A stretch of DNA of 64,000 nt. Source: Silene conica. Taxonomy: Eukaryota; Streptophyta; Magnoliopsida; Caryophyllales; Caryophyllaceae. Position 1 is the first letter of the stretch. Each line of letters begins with the position of its first letter. Positions 13,492 through 24,812 of the stretch are shown here, one piece after another. The notes below the pieces were generated by a model that made no database searches, had not been told where the DNA came from, and was given only the letters and a program-made list of their open reading frames with translations. The stretch spans positions 39,247,927 to 39,311,926 of the forward strand of contig CM055320.2 in assembly GCA_029255685.2 (NCBI GenBank), written 5' to 3'. The translations under genes were made by a program, and so were the position numbers.

Positions 13492-14725
13492 GAACGATCC
13501 TCAGGCCCAAATCAAATGAAAAATAATGAACATAGGAAGAGTCTAATAAATTGAATCCCAGGCTAGTAACTGTTAGGAGCCCCAGGATTGGAATGAGTTA
13601 GGGGCCCCCTCAAACCAAGTCACCGGCCCTTTCAGTCTAACCTGGTAACCCTTGAGTGATGCAGAGAGTGGGTAGAAGTATAATAAAGGATCAGACCGTG
13701 CTTATATTGTATTAACAGTTTTGCAGGAGCGGAATGAGGTAAGTTATGATGTGAAATATGGTTGGTGATCTATATTGTGAAGCATGATAATGATATTGAA
13801 TGTTGGTTGAGATATATGATTTCCAAGTATTGAGAATATGAGTATCAGTATGAGTATATGAGTATATGAGTATATGAGTTTGAAATATGAGTTTGACTTG
13901 TATGGTGATATGCATGCGGCTATATGATCCCTGAACCCTTAGGTAGAGATGTGGTATAATGATATGTGTAATGAGTTGCTGATAAGTAGCACCTTAGTGA
14001 TTTCTAGGACGTATTTACGTACTTAAATAAGTTGTGATTGTTACGGTAGTAAAAACTAATGCATTGTCTATACATACATGATTATCGATTTCCTTAGTTG
14101 ATTTTATTTTCGGTTTCGCAATCTTTACCGTTTCTAGATGACAATTTCAGTTTGAGATGATGAATAAATGTTAATATGATGCAACATGATATCCATGCTT
14201 CAAATGATATGTCAACATGTTTAAGAGAGGGAATGATTGTGTTTCGAGGTGATCGTGTGAAGTAATTATTTTGGACCCAAATTGTAATAAACTCCAGAAG
14301 GTTACCTTGTGTGTACGGGCTACCATTCAAAATGTGTTCTATGTATGAATGTGAAAATTTTGTGTGTGATAACCTTCTAAATTAGCCTTCCAAAGTTTTT
14401 GACTTCAGGATAAAACGACTTATATTCCGAGAGAAATAAATATTTTAGCCGATGGTGGTCAGATTGTCACAGTACAATTCTGTTTTGAGTCATGTTTTTG
14501 AAAAATATATCATTTAAAACGTGTTTATTAATTATGCATGTTTCCAACTCCACTGTTTAGAATACTCATTCACGTTCTCAAAATGATAAGCCACGTAAAA
14601 TCTTACCGAGTCGTTATTTAACAGTGATTTTTGCAAGTGTCTAATTTCGTGTTTAATTGCCGTAAAGTTGTTATAAATAAATCTAAGTTTTGCATTTGAT
14701 TCTTTTTCCTATAATTAGTTAATTC

Positions 14726-14834
<109 letters not shown>

Positions 14835-15973
14835 TTATTTTCAAAACTATAATAGCTCATAACATGGCTGGACGGTTATTTAATTATAATTTTTGGAAGT
14901 TGCAACTTGGTGTTTGATTGTTGAAATTGTAAGTTATGTAAGTCTCAATATAAAAGGGTAATCAAATATGAATTCTGTAATGTAACCATGTAATATACTG
15001 ATATGACATTAGTGACATGAACATGACATATGATATGAATATGAACTTTATTACAGGATAGGAGAACCTTACTTATTATTGGTGAGTTTTATATAAAGTT
15101 AGTTTTATTTATTACCGAAACAATTGTTATGCCACAAGGTGAACTACATATTGTTATGTTTAAGTATGATCACAATATATTGAATTAGTAATTTGGTTGA
15201 CATGTGAATTATGGGAGTGCTAGTCTTGCTTTCGATCTGTAGCTTGTAAAATCGCCAGTTGATTCGTGTTTATAAATGGCATTAATTACAAATTCATTGT
15301 TTGAAAGTTTCACAATGTTTTCAAGGTGATAATCCATGATAAAGCTGATGTTTGATAATTGTGGTAATTGTCTTGCAATGTGACAAAATCTGTAGCCACA
15401 CGTTGATAAAATTATGCTTGAGTGTGAAATTGTTCCGCAAGGTATAAACATCTTATTTCGCAAGTCATATTTGTTACTAGTTGTATGATAAATGATGTAA
15501 TGTGAATGGATGTGAAGTGTACCTAAGTGATTTTAACTCTTTTATATTTAGAAATGCTAAGTTGACTTGCTACTCTATGATTGATGTCTATCTCGTAAAA
15601 TATGTCCTTGCTCCGTGTTTATTATATTAATTAAATATTGTCTAACGTCATTTTCTCTTATGTGCATAAATAAGAGTTTTGCCTCCATAATTTGAGTATG
15701 AGCACGAAATGCTTTAATTTGGCAAGTGTGAAACATGAGTTAGCTAATTGTCTAACTCGATGTATAGGTGTTAGTTTTGTGTTAAAATTTCCAAGGGTAT
15801 AGATGTTGGTTACCTTGATTTTGTTTTATTGCGTACCATGGAATTGACAAATATGCTTTGTTGCCTTAAAAGTCGGATGCTAGTTGCCCAGTGTAGAGCA
15901 CTTAACTTATCAGACGATTTGTGACTGTTGATTCGATGATCTTCTTGAGCAATGAATGTGGAATTTTATAATG

Positions 15974-16325
15974 GGGTTACGGGGACGTAACCATGTTTTA
16001 AGGAAGATAGGATTGTAAAATCTTGATGGTTTACAATCTGGCTAAGTGGTATGCTATGATTGGCTGACTGAGATTGACCATGCATGGAGTCTGCTGTTTT
16101 AATTTGTTATGTTTTGCTCAATGTTGCGGTTCTTTAAGTGTCATACACTTCTGTCGTATGTTCAACTTTGGGGACAAAGTTTCTTAAGGGCGATAGAATG
16201 TAACACTTCGCGTTTTAGAGCTTATGTATATGTACTACTTGTGGTTGTCTTATGCTTGTGGGGTATTTTGTTATCGTTACGGGGTAGCGAACTTCGGGAC
16301 GAAGTTCATTTTAAGGGGGGAAGAC
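15974..16325 (+). repeat. Three successive PPT-like modules before the 3' LTR of LARD-plus
   Basis: A small module recurs at about 15974-16015, 16170-16205 and 16290-16325. Each has a GGGAC core (GGGACG in the two outer copies, where it lies in a short hairpin such as GAACTTCGGGACGAAGTTC), then TTTTAAGG or CTTAAGGG, a purine run, and TGTAA. The last one is the true polypurine tract beside the LTR start. The middle one, GGCGATAGAATGTAACAC, reads like another PPT-LTR junction. Confidence 0.6.
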
Positions 16326-18893
16326 TGTAATACTCCGTTTTTTTTTTATTTTGTTTTATTTATTTACCTTGTTTTTCTTTATTTGGATCGTTTTAATTAA
16401 TATTTAATATTAATATTAATTGTATGTCGACGGGTTTTAAAACGAAAACTAGTTGGTGAACGGGGTATCTTGTGTGTTAGTATTTGAATCGTGTCTACGA
16501 GTATTTAACAAAACCGTATTCAATTTATGTTAATTGGGTCTTGGGATGCGTGAAGGGCTTGACCAATACCCGGATAGCTACGCCAATGGGCCTAGGGTTG
16601 CGTGCAAACCCTGACCCATACACGGAATTAAGAGCTGAAATTTGGAAATTTCAGAACACACCCTTCAGCCGCCTTATATATACACCCTATAAGATCTTAT
16701 TTTTGACCTATCAACCCAAAACAACACATCGACACTACTGCCGCCACATCTGTGACTGCATAGGAGAACCTTACACGGTGGTCTAAGGGTGCTAGGGCCG
16801 TTCGAAACACCAAGGAAGTAGGTATGTTCACAAGAGTCTTCGTCTTTTTCTTTGTTGTCCCTTTCGTTTGAATGCAATAATTCAGATCGTAAATCGTGTT
16901 TAGTCTCTGATCTGTTATGAATAGTAATCTAGGATGTGTAGTAGTCGTTTTTGGACCTTAGTTGGGTCGTTGTTGGCTGCCTAGGACCACCGTCGAAGGG
17001 CGTTTTACCACCGTGACAGAATCGTGTTTTCTGGGTTGTTTTATTTCAGAACAGTTAGTGTAAACGTATAGGGTTGTTGACGAATTCGATGACTTATCTG
17101 CTCACGTTCGTACTGGGTGTCAGGGGTGTTATGATGGTGGTAGTCTTGGGGTTTGAATGGTGGTGTTCGTGGTGGTTTTGGGTTACTGTGTCGGTCGGTA
17201 GGGTGGTGTTCGTTTGGGGAGGCTAAACCGTAAACAGAATCAGGGAGTGACATAGGTTGTTGTAACGGTTGCTGTAGGTTACTGTGGCGGCGTCGGCGAC
17301 CACCATTGACCACCCTGGAACCACCGTGGCTCAGAGGCGAGCCTGGTGGTGTCGCAGGTGGAGTCAGTGGTGGTGGTTGGTGCCAAAAGCGGTGTTTGTC
17401 AAGGGGGTTCGCAACGGTGGTTGGGTCTGAATGGCGTTTTTGTTCCAGCGTGTTTTCGTGCGTTTAGATTTTGTTGGAATTGTGTAGTGCCAATCATTGC
17501 CCACTAACATGTTATGATTAATCATTGCCCAATTATTCTTATTCTTGTTCTTATTATTATTATTATTATTATCATTAGTGTTAATTACTATTATAATTCT
17601 AATTACATGATATAATAGGTGTGATGGTGTTGTTGTGTTTAAATTATGTTTAACAATTGTAAAATAGTTATTGATATTAATACTTATTATTGTTAATTAT
17701 GTGACATGATAATATTACTAATGATATAAGCTTTATGACTGTAGTTGTTATAATAATATTAGTATCACATGTTATTTTGGTAAATTGACAATATTTCATA
17801 CTATAGTACTAAGTTTATATATGGGTAATAATAATTGATATAATTAGATAAGTGATTTATGATAATTATGTGAATTGAGGCTAGATGTGAATATTGATAT
17901 ATGCATATAATATGTTATAAGTGAGTTGTTCATGTTATATTTAACAAGTCTATTTTTGGAAGGTCTATATTTAGTAAGTTATTATTAGTTATAACATGTA
18001 ATGTAAGAGTAGAGTTTAATATTAAGTAATAATTATAGGAACGGATTTGGAGGAGGAATATTATTAGACGGTGATTGCTTGTCCAGATTTGCTATCTCAG
18101 GTAGGATACATTGACCTGATACTCTATGATTTGTTACGAATAGATGTGGTATTGTGTGTTATGGATGCTGAGTATGATTGATATGAGAATGATAATTGGT
18201 TGGATTGTTGTGGATTATTGGTAATGGCATGAGAAATTCATTATTTGATAACATGATTGAGTAATTATATCGTTGCATTCATGAGCATAGCATATGCATT
18301 GGTTACTGAGAAAATTATGGTCAGATATTGTTCTGATATAAAGCCCAGGGTGGTTCTGCAGACCAGGCCTGGTGTCTTATCAGCTATTGAGCTGGTGTTC
18401 GGTGACGACCGATTATAGTCTGCCGGGAGGTTCGGTATGGCTTGGTGCACGGGTATGAGATTGAGATTGAGATTGAGATTGAGCTCGAGCATATCATTGC
18501 ATTTGCATATCATTTAACTGTTGCATTACAATTATTGTGTTACCCTACTCAACCGCGAGGTTGACAGTGTATTCGTGTACACCTACGATGATCCGGAATG
18601 GGGAGTAGATTCTACAGGTCAGAGACAGATGAGCTAGGAGCAGGGGCAGGAATGTGAGATGCATACTTTGGACCGACTTAGAATTATATCACATCTAGTG
18701 GAGTCATCAGTTGTATTTATTTTCCGTCATATAGTAACTGTAATAACCAAGTTTAAATTTTACCCGTTTTTATATAAAGTACGTTGGTTTGTTTTACTTT
18801 GTTATTCACTACCTCGGACATTCCGAGATGGTAACAGCTCTATTTATTTGAGAATGTCTTGCTAAAGGCTCTTAAATAAATGGGGGTGTTACA
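16326..18893 (+). repeat. 3' LTR of LARD-plus (2568 bp)
   Basis: Same ends as the 5' LTR (TGTAATACTCCG ... GGGGGTGTTACA). The length difference is mostly the shorter TTA microsatellite near 17550 and one fewer GAGATT unit near 18470. The TSD ATGAA follows. Confidence 0.9.
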
Positions 18894-18898
18894 ATGAA

Positions 18899-19362
18899 AA
18901 TTTTAAGGACGAGTAACAAGTAACTGTATGACATTCATGGCTTTGGGCAACACATTCCGCATATCACTAGACATGAATTACTAAGGCAAGTAGTAAAATA
19001 ATAACAAACATAAATCTCAAAATCCGACTATATTTACACAGTAAGCTAAACATCAAATTTTTGCAAAAATAAAAATAAAAAAAATAAGGCATTCAAATAA
19101 GAATTGTCTACACGAATAGAATAGCAACAAAAGCACAATTGTCACATAACACATTACACGTTTCGGCGTAGTGGCCTTAACAAATAAGACTTACCTTGAT
19201 TTCGCATCCTGCAACAAATTTAGAATACATTCCCAATTACAGACATTCACGGTTTCGAACTACCAACAATAACGGATTCCTATGAAATCTAGTTCCTTAA
19301 AATCCTCACCTCTCTGTTTTCCCTTCCCAAGGTATTCCCAGTTCAAATCTGAGAGGGCCAGG
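18899..19362 (-). other. LARD-minus internal region, middle segment
   Basis: Non-coding piece of LARD-minus between the LARD-plus and Gypsy insertions. The sequence continues across each insertion once one TSD copy is removed. No coding motif seen. Confidence 0.6.
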
Positions 19363-19367
19363 GTACG

Positions 19368-20387
19368 TGATGCGGAACCATCGTTAATTCAATCCCAAGA
19401 AATATTATTAAACAAAGATATGAGTCATATTAATCAAAGCTACAAGATAGGATCAACTTCCGTTCTTAGGATTGCTTGGGAAGGGATTGAAACCCTTGGG
19501 GCGTGCGAGTAGAGGAGGCACGAAAACCTAGGTGATTAGGGTTTGGGGACTTTCCTTCTTATTTCCTAGTTTGTTATTTAATTAATTAAGTTTGTTATTA
19601 GTTTGTTACAACAAGGTTGTTAGGGTTGTTACAAGTTAGTTACAAAGTTAGTTATTAGTTAGTTATAAATTTGTTATTTAAGTTGTTAGGGTTTGTTACT
19701 ACAACTTAATCTTTTATTTGTTATTTTATCTTTTAGATTAAATAAGGATTATCTTTAATCCATAGGATAGGAATAGAAACCCTAGGAAGAGTAGTAGTAC
19801 ACGGTTTGGCCGAGCACTTGGGGACCGTGTAGGGTTCTTGTTCTTTCCTATTTCGATTCTAGTTTGTGACGGATGACCTTACTATAAATAGGCATCCTTA
19901 GTTGTTTGTTTTATTCATCTTATTATCAAATTATAAACAAATTTTCTTGTTAAGTTTATCTTACAAAAAAACCCTAAAGTATCTGTGTGAGCTTTAAACC
20001 CGAAGTATCTGTGTGAGCTTCAAAATAATTGAGAGAATATCTGTGTGAGTTTGATCAATTATCCTATCCATCGACATACATAATTCATTCATCAAATCGT
20101 TTCACAAATCTTTCAAGTATTAAGTGCCGTGCCTTATTACGTCATCAACAATCTTTATTCAAGAACATCAAGAAACACCAAGATTCATCGACAACCGTGA
20201 CCACCGCTGACCACCGTGTGCCACGTCACCACCACCGTCCGTCCGTCCACCTTTCTTTCATCGTTCTTGGTTACCTTTTGTTCTTTATTCGTTCAAGATT
20301 GTATTATTTTATTAGTATTTTTATTCCGCTGCAACATCCGTATTTTTGTTGATTATCTTTATTGATTATCACCCTAAATACGCATCA
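19368..20387 (+). repeat. 5' LTR of the gag-less Gypsy element (1020 bp)
   Basis: Starts TGATGCGGAACC and ends AAATACGCATCA. It contains a TATA box at 19883-19890, and the transcribed part downstream has three copies of a TATCTGTGTGAG motif between about 19980 and 20050. Confidence 0.95.
19883..19890 (+). promoter_or_regulatory. TATA box of the Gypsy 5' LTR
   Basis: TATAAATA in the context CCTTACTATAAATAGGC, repeated at 24170-24177 in the 3' LTR. It is a good match to the plant TATA consensus and well placed about 500 bp before the LTR end. Confidence 0.65.
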
Positions 20388-20390
20388 AAT

Positions 20391-20402
20391 TGGTATCAGA
20401 GC
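20391..20402 (+). promoter_or_regulatory. Primer binding site (tRNA-Met type) of the Gypsy element
   Basis: TGGTATCAGAGC, three bases after the 5' LTR end. Confidence 0.92.
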
Positions 20403-20457
20403 TTCGGCTCTTGGTCCAATTTTTATTATACCGGTTCTTGGGAGAAGTTTTGTTACA

Positions 20458-23400
20458 ATGGTATTAAGGAACTTGCATATAGAGGCCGACGAAGGGATCC
20501 ACGATCAAAGGGAGAGGATTTTTCGTACAAAGTGCAAGATAAAGAATAAGGTGTGTACTATGATCATTGATAGCGGTTCTTGTACTAATCTATTGTCCAA
20601 GGAGGCGGTTGAGAAACTACAACTACCCAAGATTGATAAGAAACATCCTTATAAACTATATTGGCTTGATGGGGAAGAAGGAATTAACGTAAACCAACAA
20701 GTCCTAGTTCCATTCAAGATTGGTCCGTATGAAGATGAAGTATGGTGCGATATTGTGCCTATGAGTGCTAGTCATATTCTATTGGGAAGACCATGGCAGT
20801 TTGATCGAAAGGTGATACACAACGGGAGAACCAATGTTTATAGCGTGCCCAAAGGAAAAACAATATTTGATCTTCAACCATGGGTTCCAAAGAAAAGGAG
20901 TGAACCTAAGAAAGACATAGAAGAGATGATAATAGAGGGGAAAGAAGTAGAAGAGGCGATCACCAACGGAGAACCAACGTTCATGATGGTAGTAAGGGAC
21001 GTAGGAGGCCGTGAGAGTGGCGAGGAGGAGGGTCGGCGTGAGGTGCGAAGTTTATTGGAGGAGTTCAAGGATGTGTTTCCGGAAGAGCTACCCGACGGAC
21101 TACCACCACTACGAGGGATAGAGCACCAAATCGATCTTATTCCAGGAGCAGCGTTACCTAATAAACCCGCTTATCGTTGTAATCCGGAAGAGGCAAAAGA
21201 ATTACAAAGACAAGTCCAAGAATTGATGGATAGAGGTTATGTACAAGAAAGCCTAAGTCCGTGTGCAGTACCAGCTCTATTGGTACCAAAAAAGGAAGGA
21301 ACTTGGAGGATGTGCATTGACAGTCGCGCCGTCAACAACATCACAATTAAATACCAATTTCCTATACCAAGGTTAGATGATATGCTCGACGAACTCGCAG
21401 GATCAAAGGTATTTTCTAAACTAGATCTAAGAAGTGGTTATCATCAGATGAGGGTTAGGGAAGGAGATGAATGGAAGACAGCTTTTAAAACGAAGCAAGG
21501 GTTATACGAGTGGCTCGTTATGCCATTTGGGTTGTGCAACGCTCCTAGCTCGTTCATGAGGCTAATGAATGAGGTATTAAGACCTTTCTTAAATAAATTT
21601 GTGGTTGTTTACCTAGATGATATTCTTGTGTATAGCCAAAGTAAAGAAGAACACAAGACACATCTAAGAGCAGTATTTGAGATGCTTAGAAAGCAAAATT
21701 TATATGGGAAACTAGAGAAGTGCACGTTCATGGTAGCAAGCGTGGTCTTTTTGGGATACATCGTGGGTGAAAGAGGAGTGAGCATGGATCCATCAAAAGT
21801 TGAAGCAATACAAGCTTGGCCTATTCCTAAAACAACCACGGAGGTACGTAGTTTTCATGGTCTAGCATCGTTTTATAGGCGGTTTATTCAAGGATTTAGT
21901 TCTATCATGGCCCCTATTACGGAGTTAACAAAAAAAGGAGAGTTCGTATGGACATCACACGCCCAAAAGGCGTTTGAGGAAATAAAAAAGAAGCTTTGTT
22001 CGAATCCCGTACTTGCCTTACCAGATTTTAGTAAGTTGTTCGAAGTTGAATGCGATGCAAGTGGGGTAGGAATCGGCGCAGTATTGGTGCAAGAAAAACG
22101 GCCAATTGCCTATTTCAGTGAGAAGTTGAACGGTGCTAGGTTAAACTATTCCACCTATGACAAGGAGTTCTATGCGATTGTAAGACCTTTGGATCATTGG
22201 GCACATTATTTACGTCCTAGACCTTTTATACTACATTCGGATCATGAAGCTTTAAAACATATTCATGGGCAACAAAAATTAAATCCAAGACATGCTAAGT
22301 GGGTTGAGTTCCTACAATCTTTTACGTTCTCTTCTAAATACAAGACAGGTAGTTCAAACATAGTAGCAGATGCATTGTCAAGGAGACATTCTTTGTTGGT
22401 TGAATTAGATGCAAGGATTCTTGGTTTTGAGCATATTAAAGAACTATATAAAGAGGATCCCGATTTTTCAAAGGAATTTTTGAATCCGGAAGGATTATAC
22501 ACCACGCAAGACGGCTACTTATTCAAGGGGAACCGTTTGTGCATTCCTAAGGGATCGATGAGAGAATTACTTGTAAGAGAGGCGCATGGAGGCGCTATAG
22601 CAGGGCACTTCGGCATTCAAAAGACAAATGAGATGTTAGGAGAACACTTTTATTGGCCTAAGATGAGTAAAGATGTTCAAGATATTATTAGCAAGTGTGT
22701 AATTTGTCAAAGATCAAAGAGTACGTTCAACAAGGGTTTATATACACCTCTTCCAGTACCAGTTCAACCATGGAATGAGGTTAGTATGGATTTTATTTTG
22801 GGATTACCACGTACTCAACGCGGTAAAGATTCTATTATGGTTGTGGTAGATCGTTTTTCTAAGATGGCGCACTTTATACCGGGTCATAAGACGGATGATG
22901 AAACAAAGGTAGCTGATCTTTATTATAGAGAAGTTGTTCGATTACATGGAATACCACTTACCATTGTATCGGATCGGGATGTTAAATTTCTTAGCTATTT
23001 TTGGAAGACCTTGTGGAGATTAGTTGGTACTAAACTTTTATTTAGCACCTCCCACCATCCGCAAACGGACGGCCAGACCGAGGTCACGAATAGGACGCTC
23101 GGGAGTTTATTACGTGGGTTGGTGAGTAAGAGTACCAAGGATTGGGATATCAAGTTAGCTCATGCGGAATTTGCGTACAATCGTACTCCTTCGGCCACCA
23201 CGGGGCGTGCACCATTCGAGATTGTCTATGGGGTGAATCCGTATTTACCTATTGATCTTGTACCTATCCCAAAGAAAGAAGTTATTAGTTTTGAGGCAAA
23301 GGAGAGACAAGCCACCTTTATGAGGATGTGTGAACAAGTTAGAGCTCAAATAGAGAAGGCCAATGCTAAATATAAAGAGAAAGCAAATAAACATAGAAGA

Positions 23401-23799
23401 CAACCGGTGTTTAAAGAAGGTGATCTTGTGTGGTTACACTTAAGAAAGGAACGTTTTCCATCTAAGAGGAAGAACAAGCTTATGCCTCGCGCGGATGGAC
23501 CGTTCAAGGTTCTTGAATGCTATGGATCAAATGCCTATAAAGTCGAATTACCAAGTGAGTATGGGGGTGTAAGTGCCACATTCAATGTGGGTGATTTATC
23601 TCCTTATCTAGATGACACAGACTTGGAGGCCAATTCTCAAAAAGGGGGAGAGAATGATGCGGAACCATCGTTAATTCAATCCCAAGAAATATTATTAAAC
23701 AAAGATATGAGTCATATTAATCAAAGCTACAAGATAGGATCAACTTCCGTTCTTAGGATTGCTTGGGAAGGGATTGAAACCCTTGGGGCGTGCGAGTAG
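20458..23799 (+). CDS. pol: Gypsy pol polyprotein (protease-RT-RNase H-integrase), intact, gag absent
   Basis: Polyprotein for reverse transcription and integration. The first in-frame ATG after the primer site (20458) gives 1113 residues; the open frame extends upstream into the LTR, but a start there would precede the primer site. In order: aspartic protease with DSG at about residues 38-40; reverse transcriptase with YLDD at 385-388; RNase H with acidic residues near 533, 570, 595 and 638; integrase zinc finger with H710, H717, C747 and C750; integrase core with D778, D839 and E875 (DD35E); and a GPFKVLE-type C-terminal region. No stop or frameshift interrupts it. About the last 48 residues are encoded inside the 3' LTR. 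Gag is lost: the frame starts only just before the segment that precedes the protease. All catalytic residues I can check are present, so the enzyme part could still be active. Confidence 0.93.
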   Translation: MVLRNLHIEADEGIHDQRERIFRTKCKIKNKVCTMIIDSGSCTNLLSKEAVEKLQLPKIDKKHPYKLYWLDGEEGINVNQQVLVPFKIGPYEDEVWCDIVPMSASHILLGRPWQFDRKVIHNGRTNVYSVPKGKTIFDLQPWVPKKRSEPKKDIEEMIIEGKEVEEAITNGEPTFMMVVRDVGGRESGEEEGRREVRSLLEEFKDVFPEELPDGLPPLRGIEHQIDLIPGAALPNKPAYRCNPEEAKELQRQVQELMDRGYVQESLSPCAVPALLVPKKEGTWRMCIDSRAVNNITIKYQFPIPRLDDMLDELAGSKVFSKLDLRSGYHQMRVREGDEWKTAFKTKQGLYEWLVMPFGLCNAPSSFMRLMNEVLRPFLNKFVVVYLDDILVYSQSKEEHKTHLRAVFEMLRKQNLYGKLEKCTFMVASVVFLGYIVGERGVSMDPSKVEAIQAWPIPKTTTEVRSFHGLASFYRRFIQGFSSIMAPITELTKKGEFVWTSHAQKAFEEIKKKLCSNPVLALPDFSKLFEVECDASGVGIGAVLVQEKRPIAYFSEKLNGARLNYSTYDKEFYAIVRPLDHWAHYLRPRPFILHSDHEALKHIHGQQKLNPRHAKWVEFLQSFTFSSKYKTGSSNIVADALSRRHSLLVELDARILGFEHIKELYKEDPDFSKEFLNPEGLYTTQDGYLFKGNRLCIPKGSMRELLVREAHGGAIAGHFGIQKTNEMLGEHFYWPKMSKDVQDIISKCVICQRSKSTFNKGLYTPLPVPVQPWNEVSMDFILGLPRTQRGKDSIMVVVDRFSKMAHFIPGHKTDDETKVADLYYREVVRLHGIPLTIVSDRDVKFLSYFWKTLWRLVGTKLLFSTSHHPQTDGQTEVTNRTLGSLLRGLVSKSTKDWDIKLAHAEFAYNRTPSATTGRAPFEIVYGVNPYLPIDLVPIPKKEVISFEAKERQATFMRMCEQVRAQIEKANAKYKEKANKHRRQPVFKEGDLVWLHLRKERFPSKRKNKLMPRADGPFKVLECYGSNAYKVELPSEYGGVSATFNVGDLSPYLDDTDLEANSQKGGENDAEPSLIQSQEILLNKDMSHINQSYKIGSTSVLRIAWEGIETLGACE
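23638..23654 (+). promoter_or_regulatory. Polypurine tract of the Gypsy element
   Basis: AAAAAGGGGGAGAGAA directly before the 3' LTR start; it lies inside the pol reading frame. Confidence 0.85.
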
Positions 23800-24674
23800 A
23801 GGAGGCACGAAAACCTAGGTGATTAGGGTTTGGGGACTTTCCTTCTTATTTCCTAGTTTGTTATTTAATTAATTAAGTTTGTTATTAGTTTGTTACAACA
23901 AGGTTGTTAGGGTTGTTACAAGTTAGTTACAAAGTTAGTTATTAGTTAGTTATAAATTTGTTATTTAAGTTGTTAGGGTTTGTTACTACAACTTAATCTT
24001 TTATTTGTTATTTTATCTTTTAGATTAAATAAGGATTATCTTTAATCCATAGGATAGGAATAGAAACCCTAGGAAGAGTAGTAGTACACGGTTTGGCCGA
24101 GCACTTGGGGACCGTGTAGGGTTCTTGTTCTTTCCTATTTCGATTCTAGTTTGTGACGGATGACCTTACTATAAATAGGCATCCTTAGTTGTTTGTTTTA
24201 TTCATCTTATTATCAAATTATAAACAAATTTTCTTGTTAAGTTTATCTTACAAAAAAACCCTAAAGTATCTGTGTGAGCTTTAAACCCGAAGTATCTGTG
24301 TGAGCTTCAAAATAATTGAGAGAATATCTGTGTGAGTTTGATCAATTATCCTATCCATCGACATACATAATTCATTCATCAAATCGTTTCACAAATCTTT
24401 CAAGTATTAAGTGCCGTGCCTTATTACGTCATCAACAATCTTTATTCAAGAACATCAAGAAACACCAAGATTCATCGACAACCGTGACCACCGTTGACCA
24501 CCGTGTGCCACGTCACCACCACCGTCCGTCCGTCCACCTTTCTTTCATCGTTCTTGGTTACCTTTTGTTCTTTATTCGTTCAAGATTGTATTATTTTATT
24601 AGTATTTTTATTCCGCTGCAACATCCGTATTTTTGTTGATTATCTTTATTGATTATCACCCCAAATACGCATCA
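23655..24674 (+). repeat. 3' LTR of the gag-less Gypsy element (1020 bp)
   Basis: Nearly identical to 19368-20387, starting TGATGCGG and ending CGCATCA, followed by the TSD GTACG. Its first 145 bp encode the end of the pol frame. Confidence 0.95.
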
Positions 24675-24679
24675 GTACG

Positions 24680-24812
24680 AATTAGGCGCGCTTTCCTAAC
24701 CGTACTAAGGGGCTCCTAACAGTTTCTACCTGGGGTTCATTTATTTAGACACGTCCTATGTTCATTAAATTCATTAGTTCAGGTCTAAGGATCGTTCGCT
24801 CTGATACCACTT
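24680..24812 (-). other. LARD-minus internal region next to its 5' LTR, with primer binding site
   Basis: Minus-strand primer site TGGTATCAGAGC at 24798-24809, three bases from the LTR end, as in LARD-plus. The adjoining minus-strand sequence GAACGATCCT is shared with LARD-plus after its primer site, which confirms the relationship. Confidence 0.85.

Larger units (their letters stand above)
19368..24674 (+). mobile_element. Ty3/Gypsy chromovirus-like retrotransposon with pol but no gag (5.3 kb)
   Basis: Complete element with two 1020-bp LTRs, primer site, polypurine tract and the 5-bp TSD GTACG on both sides (19363-19367 and 24675-24679). By eye the LTRs differ at only two sites (C/T in a CCACCG(C/T)TGACC context; T/C in CACC(C/T)AAATACG), so the insertion is recent. 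Only about 55 bp lie between the primer site and the pol reading frame, so gag is missing. The integrase is followed by a reading frame that runs into the 3' LTR, as reported for CRM-clade chromoviruses; the clade is my inference. Confidence 0.93.

Noticed and set aside
20874..22505. Minus-strand frames opposite the Gypsy pol
   Set aside because: They are antisense shadows of a fully supported coding frame.
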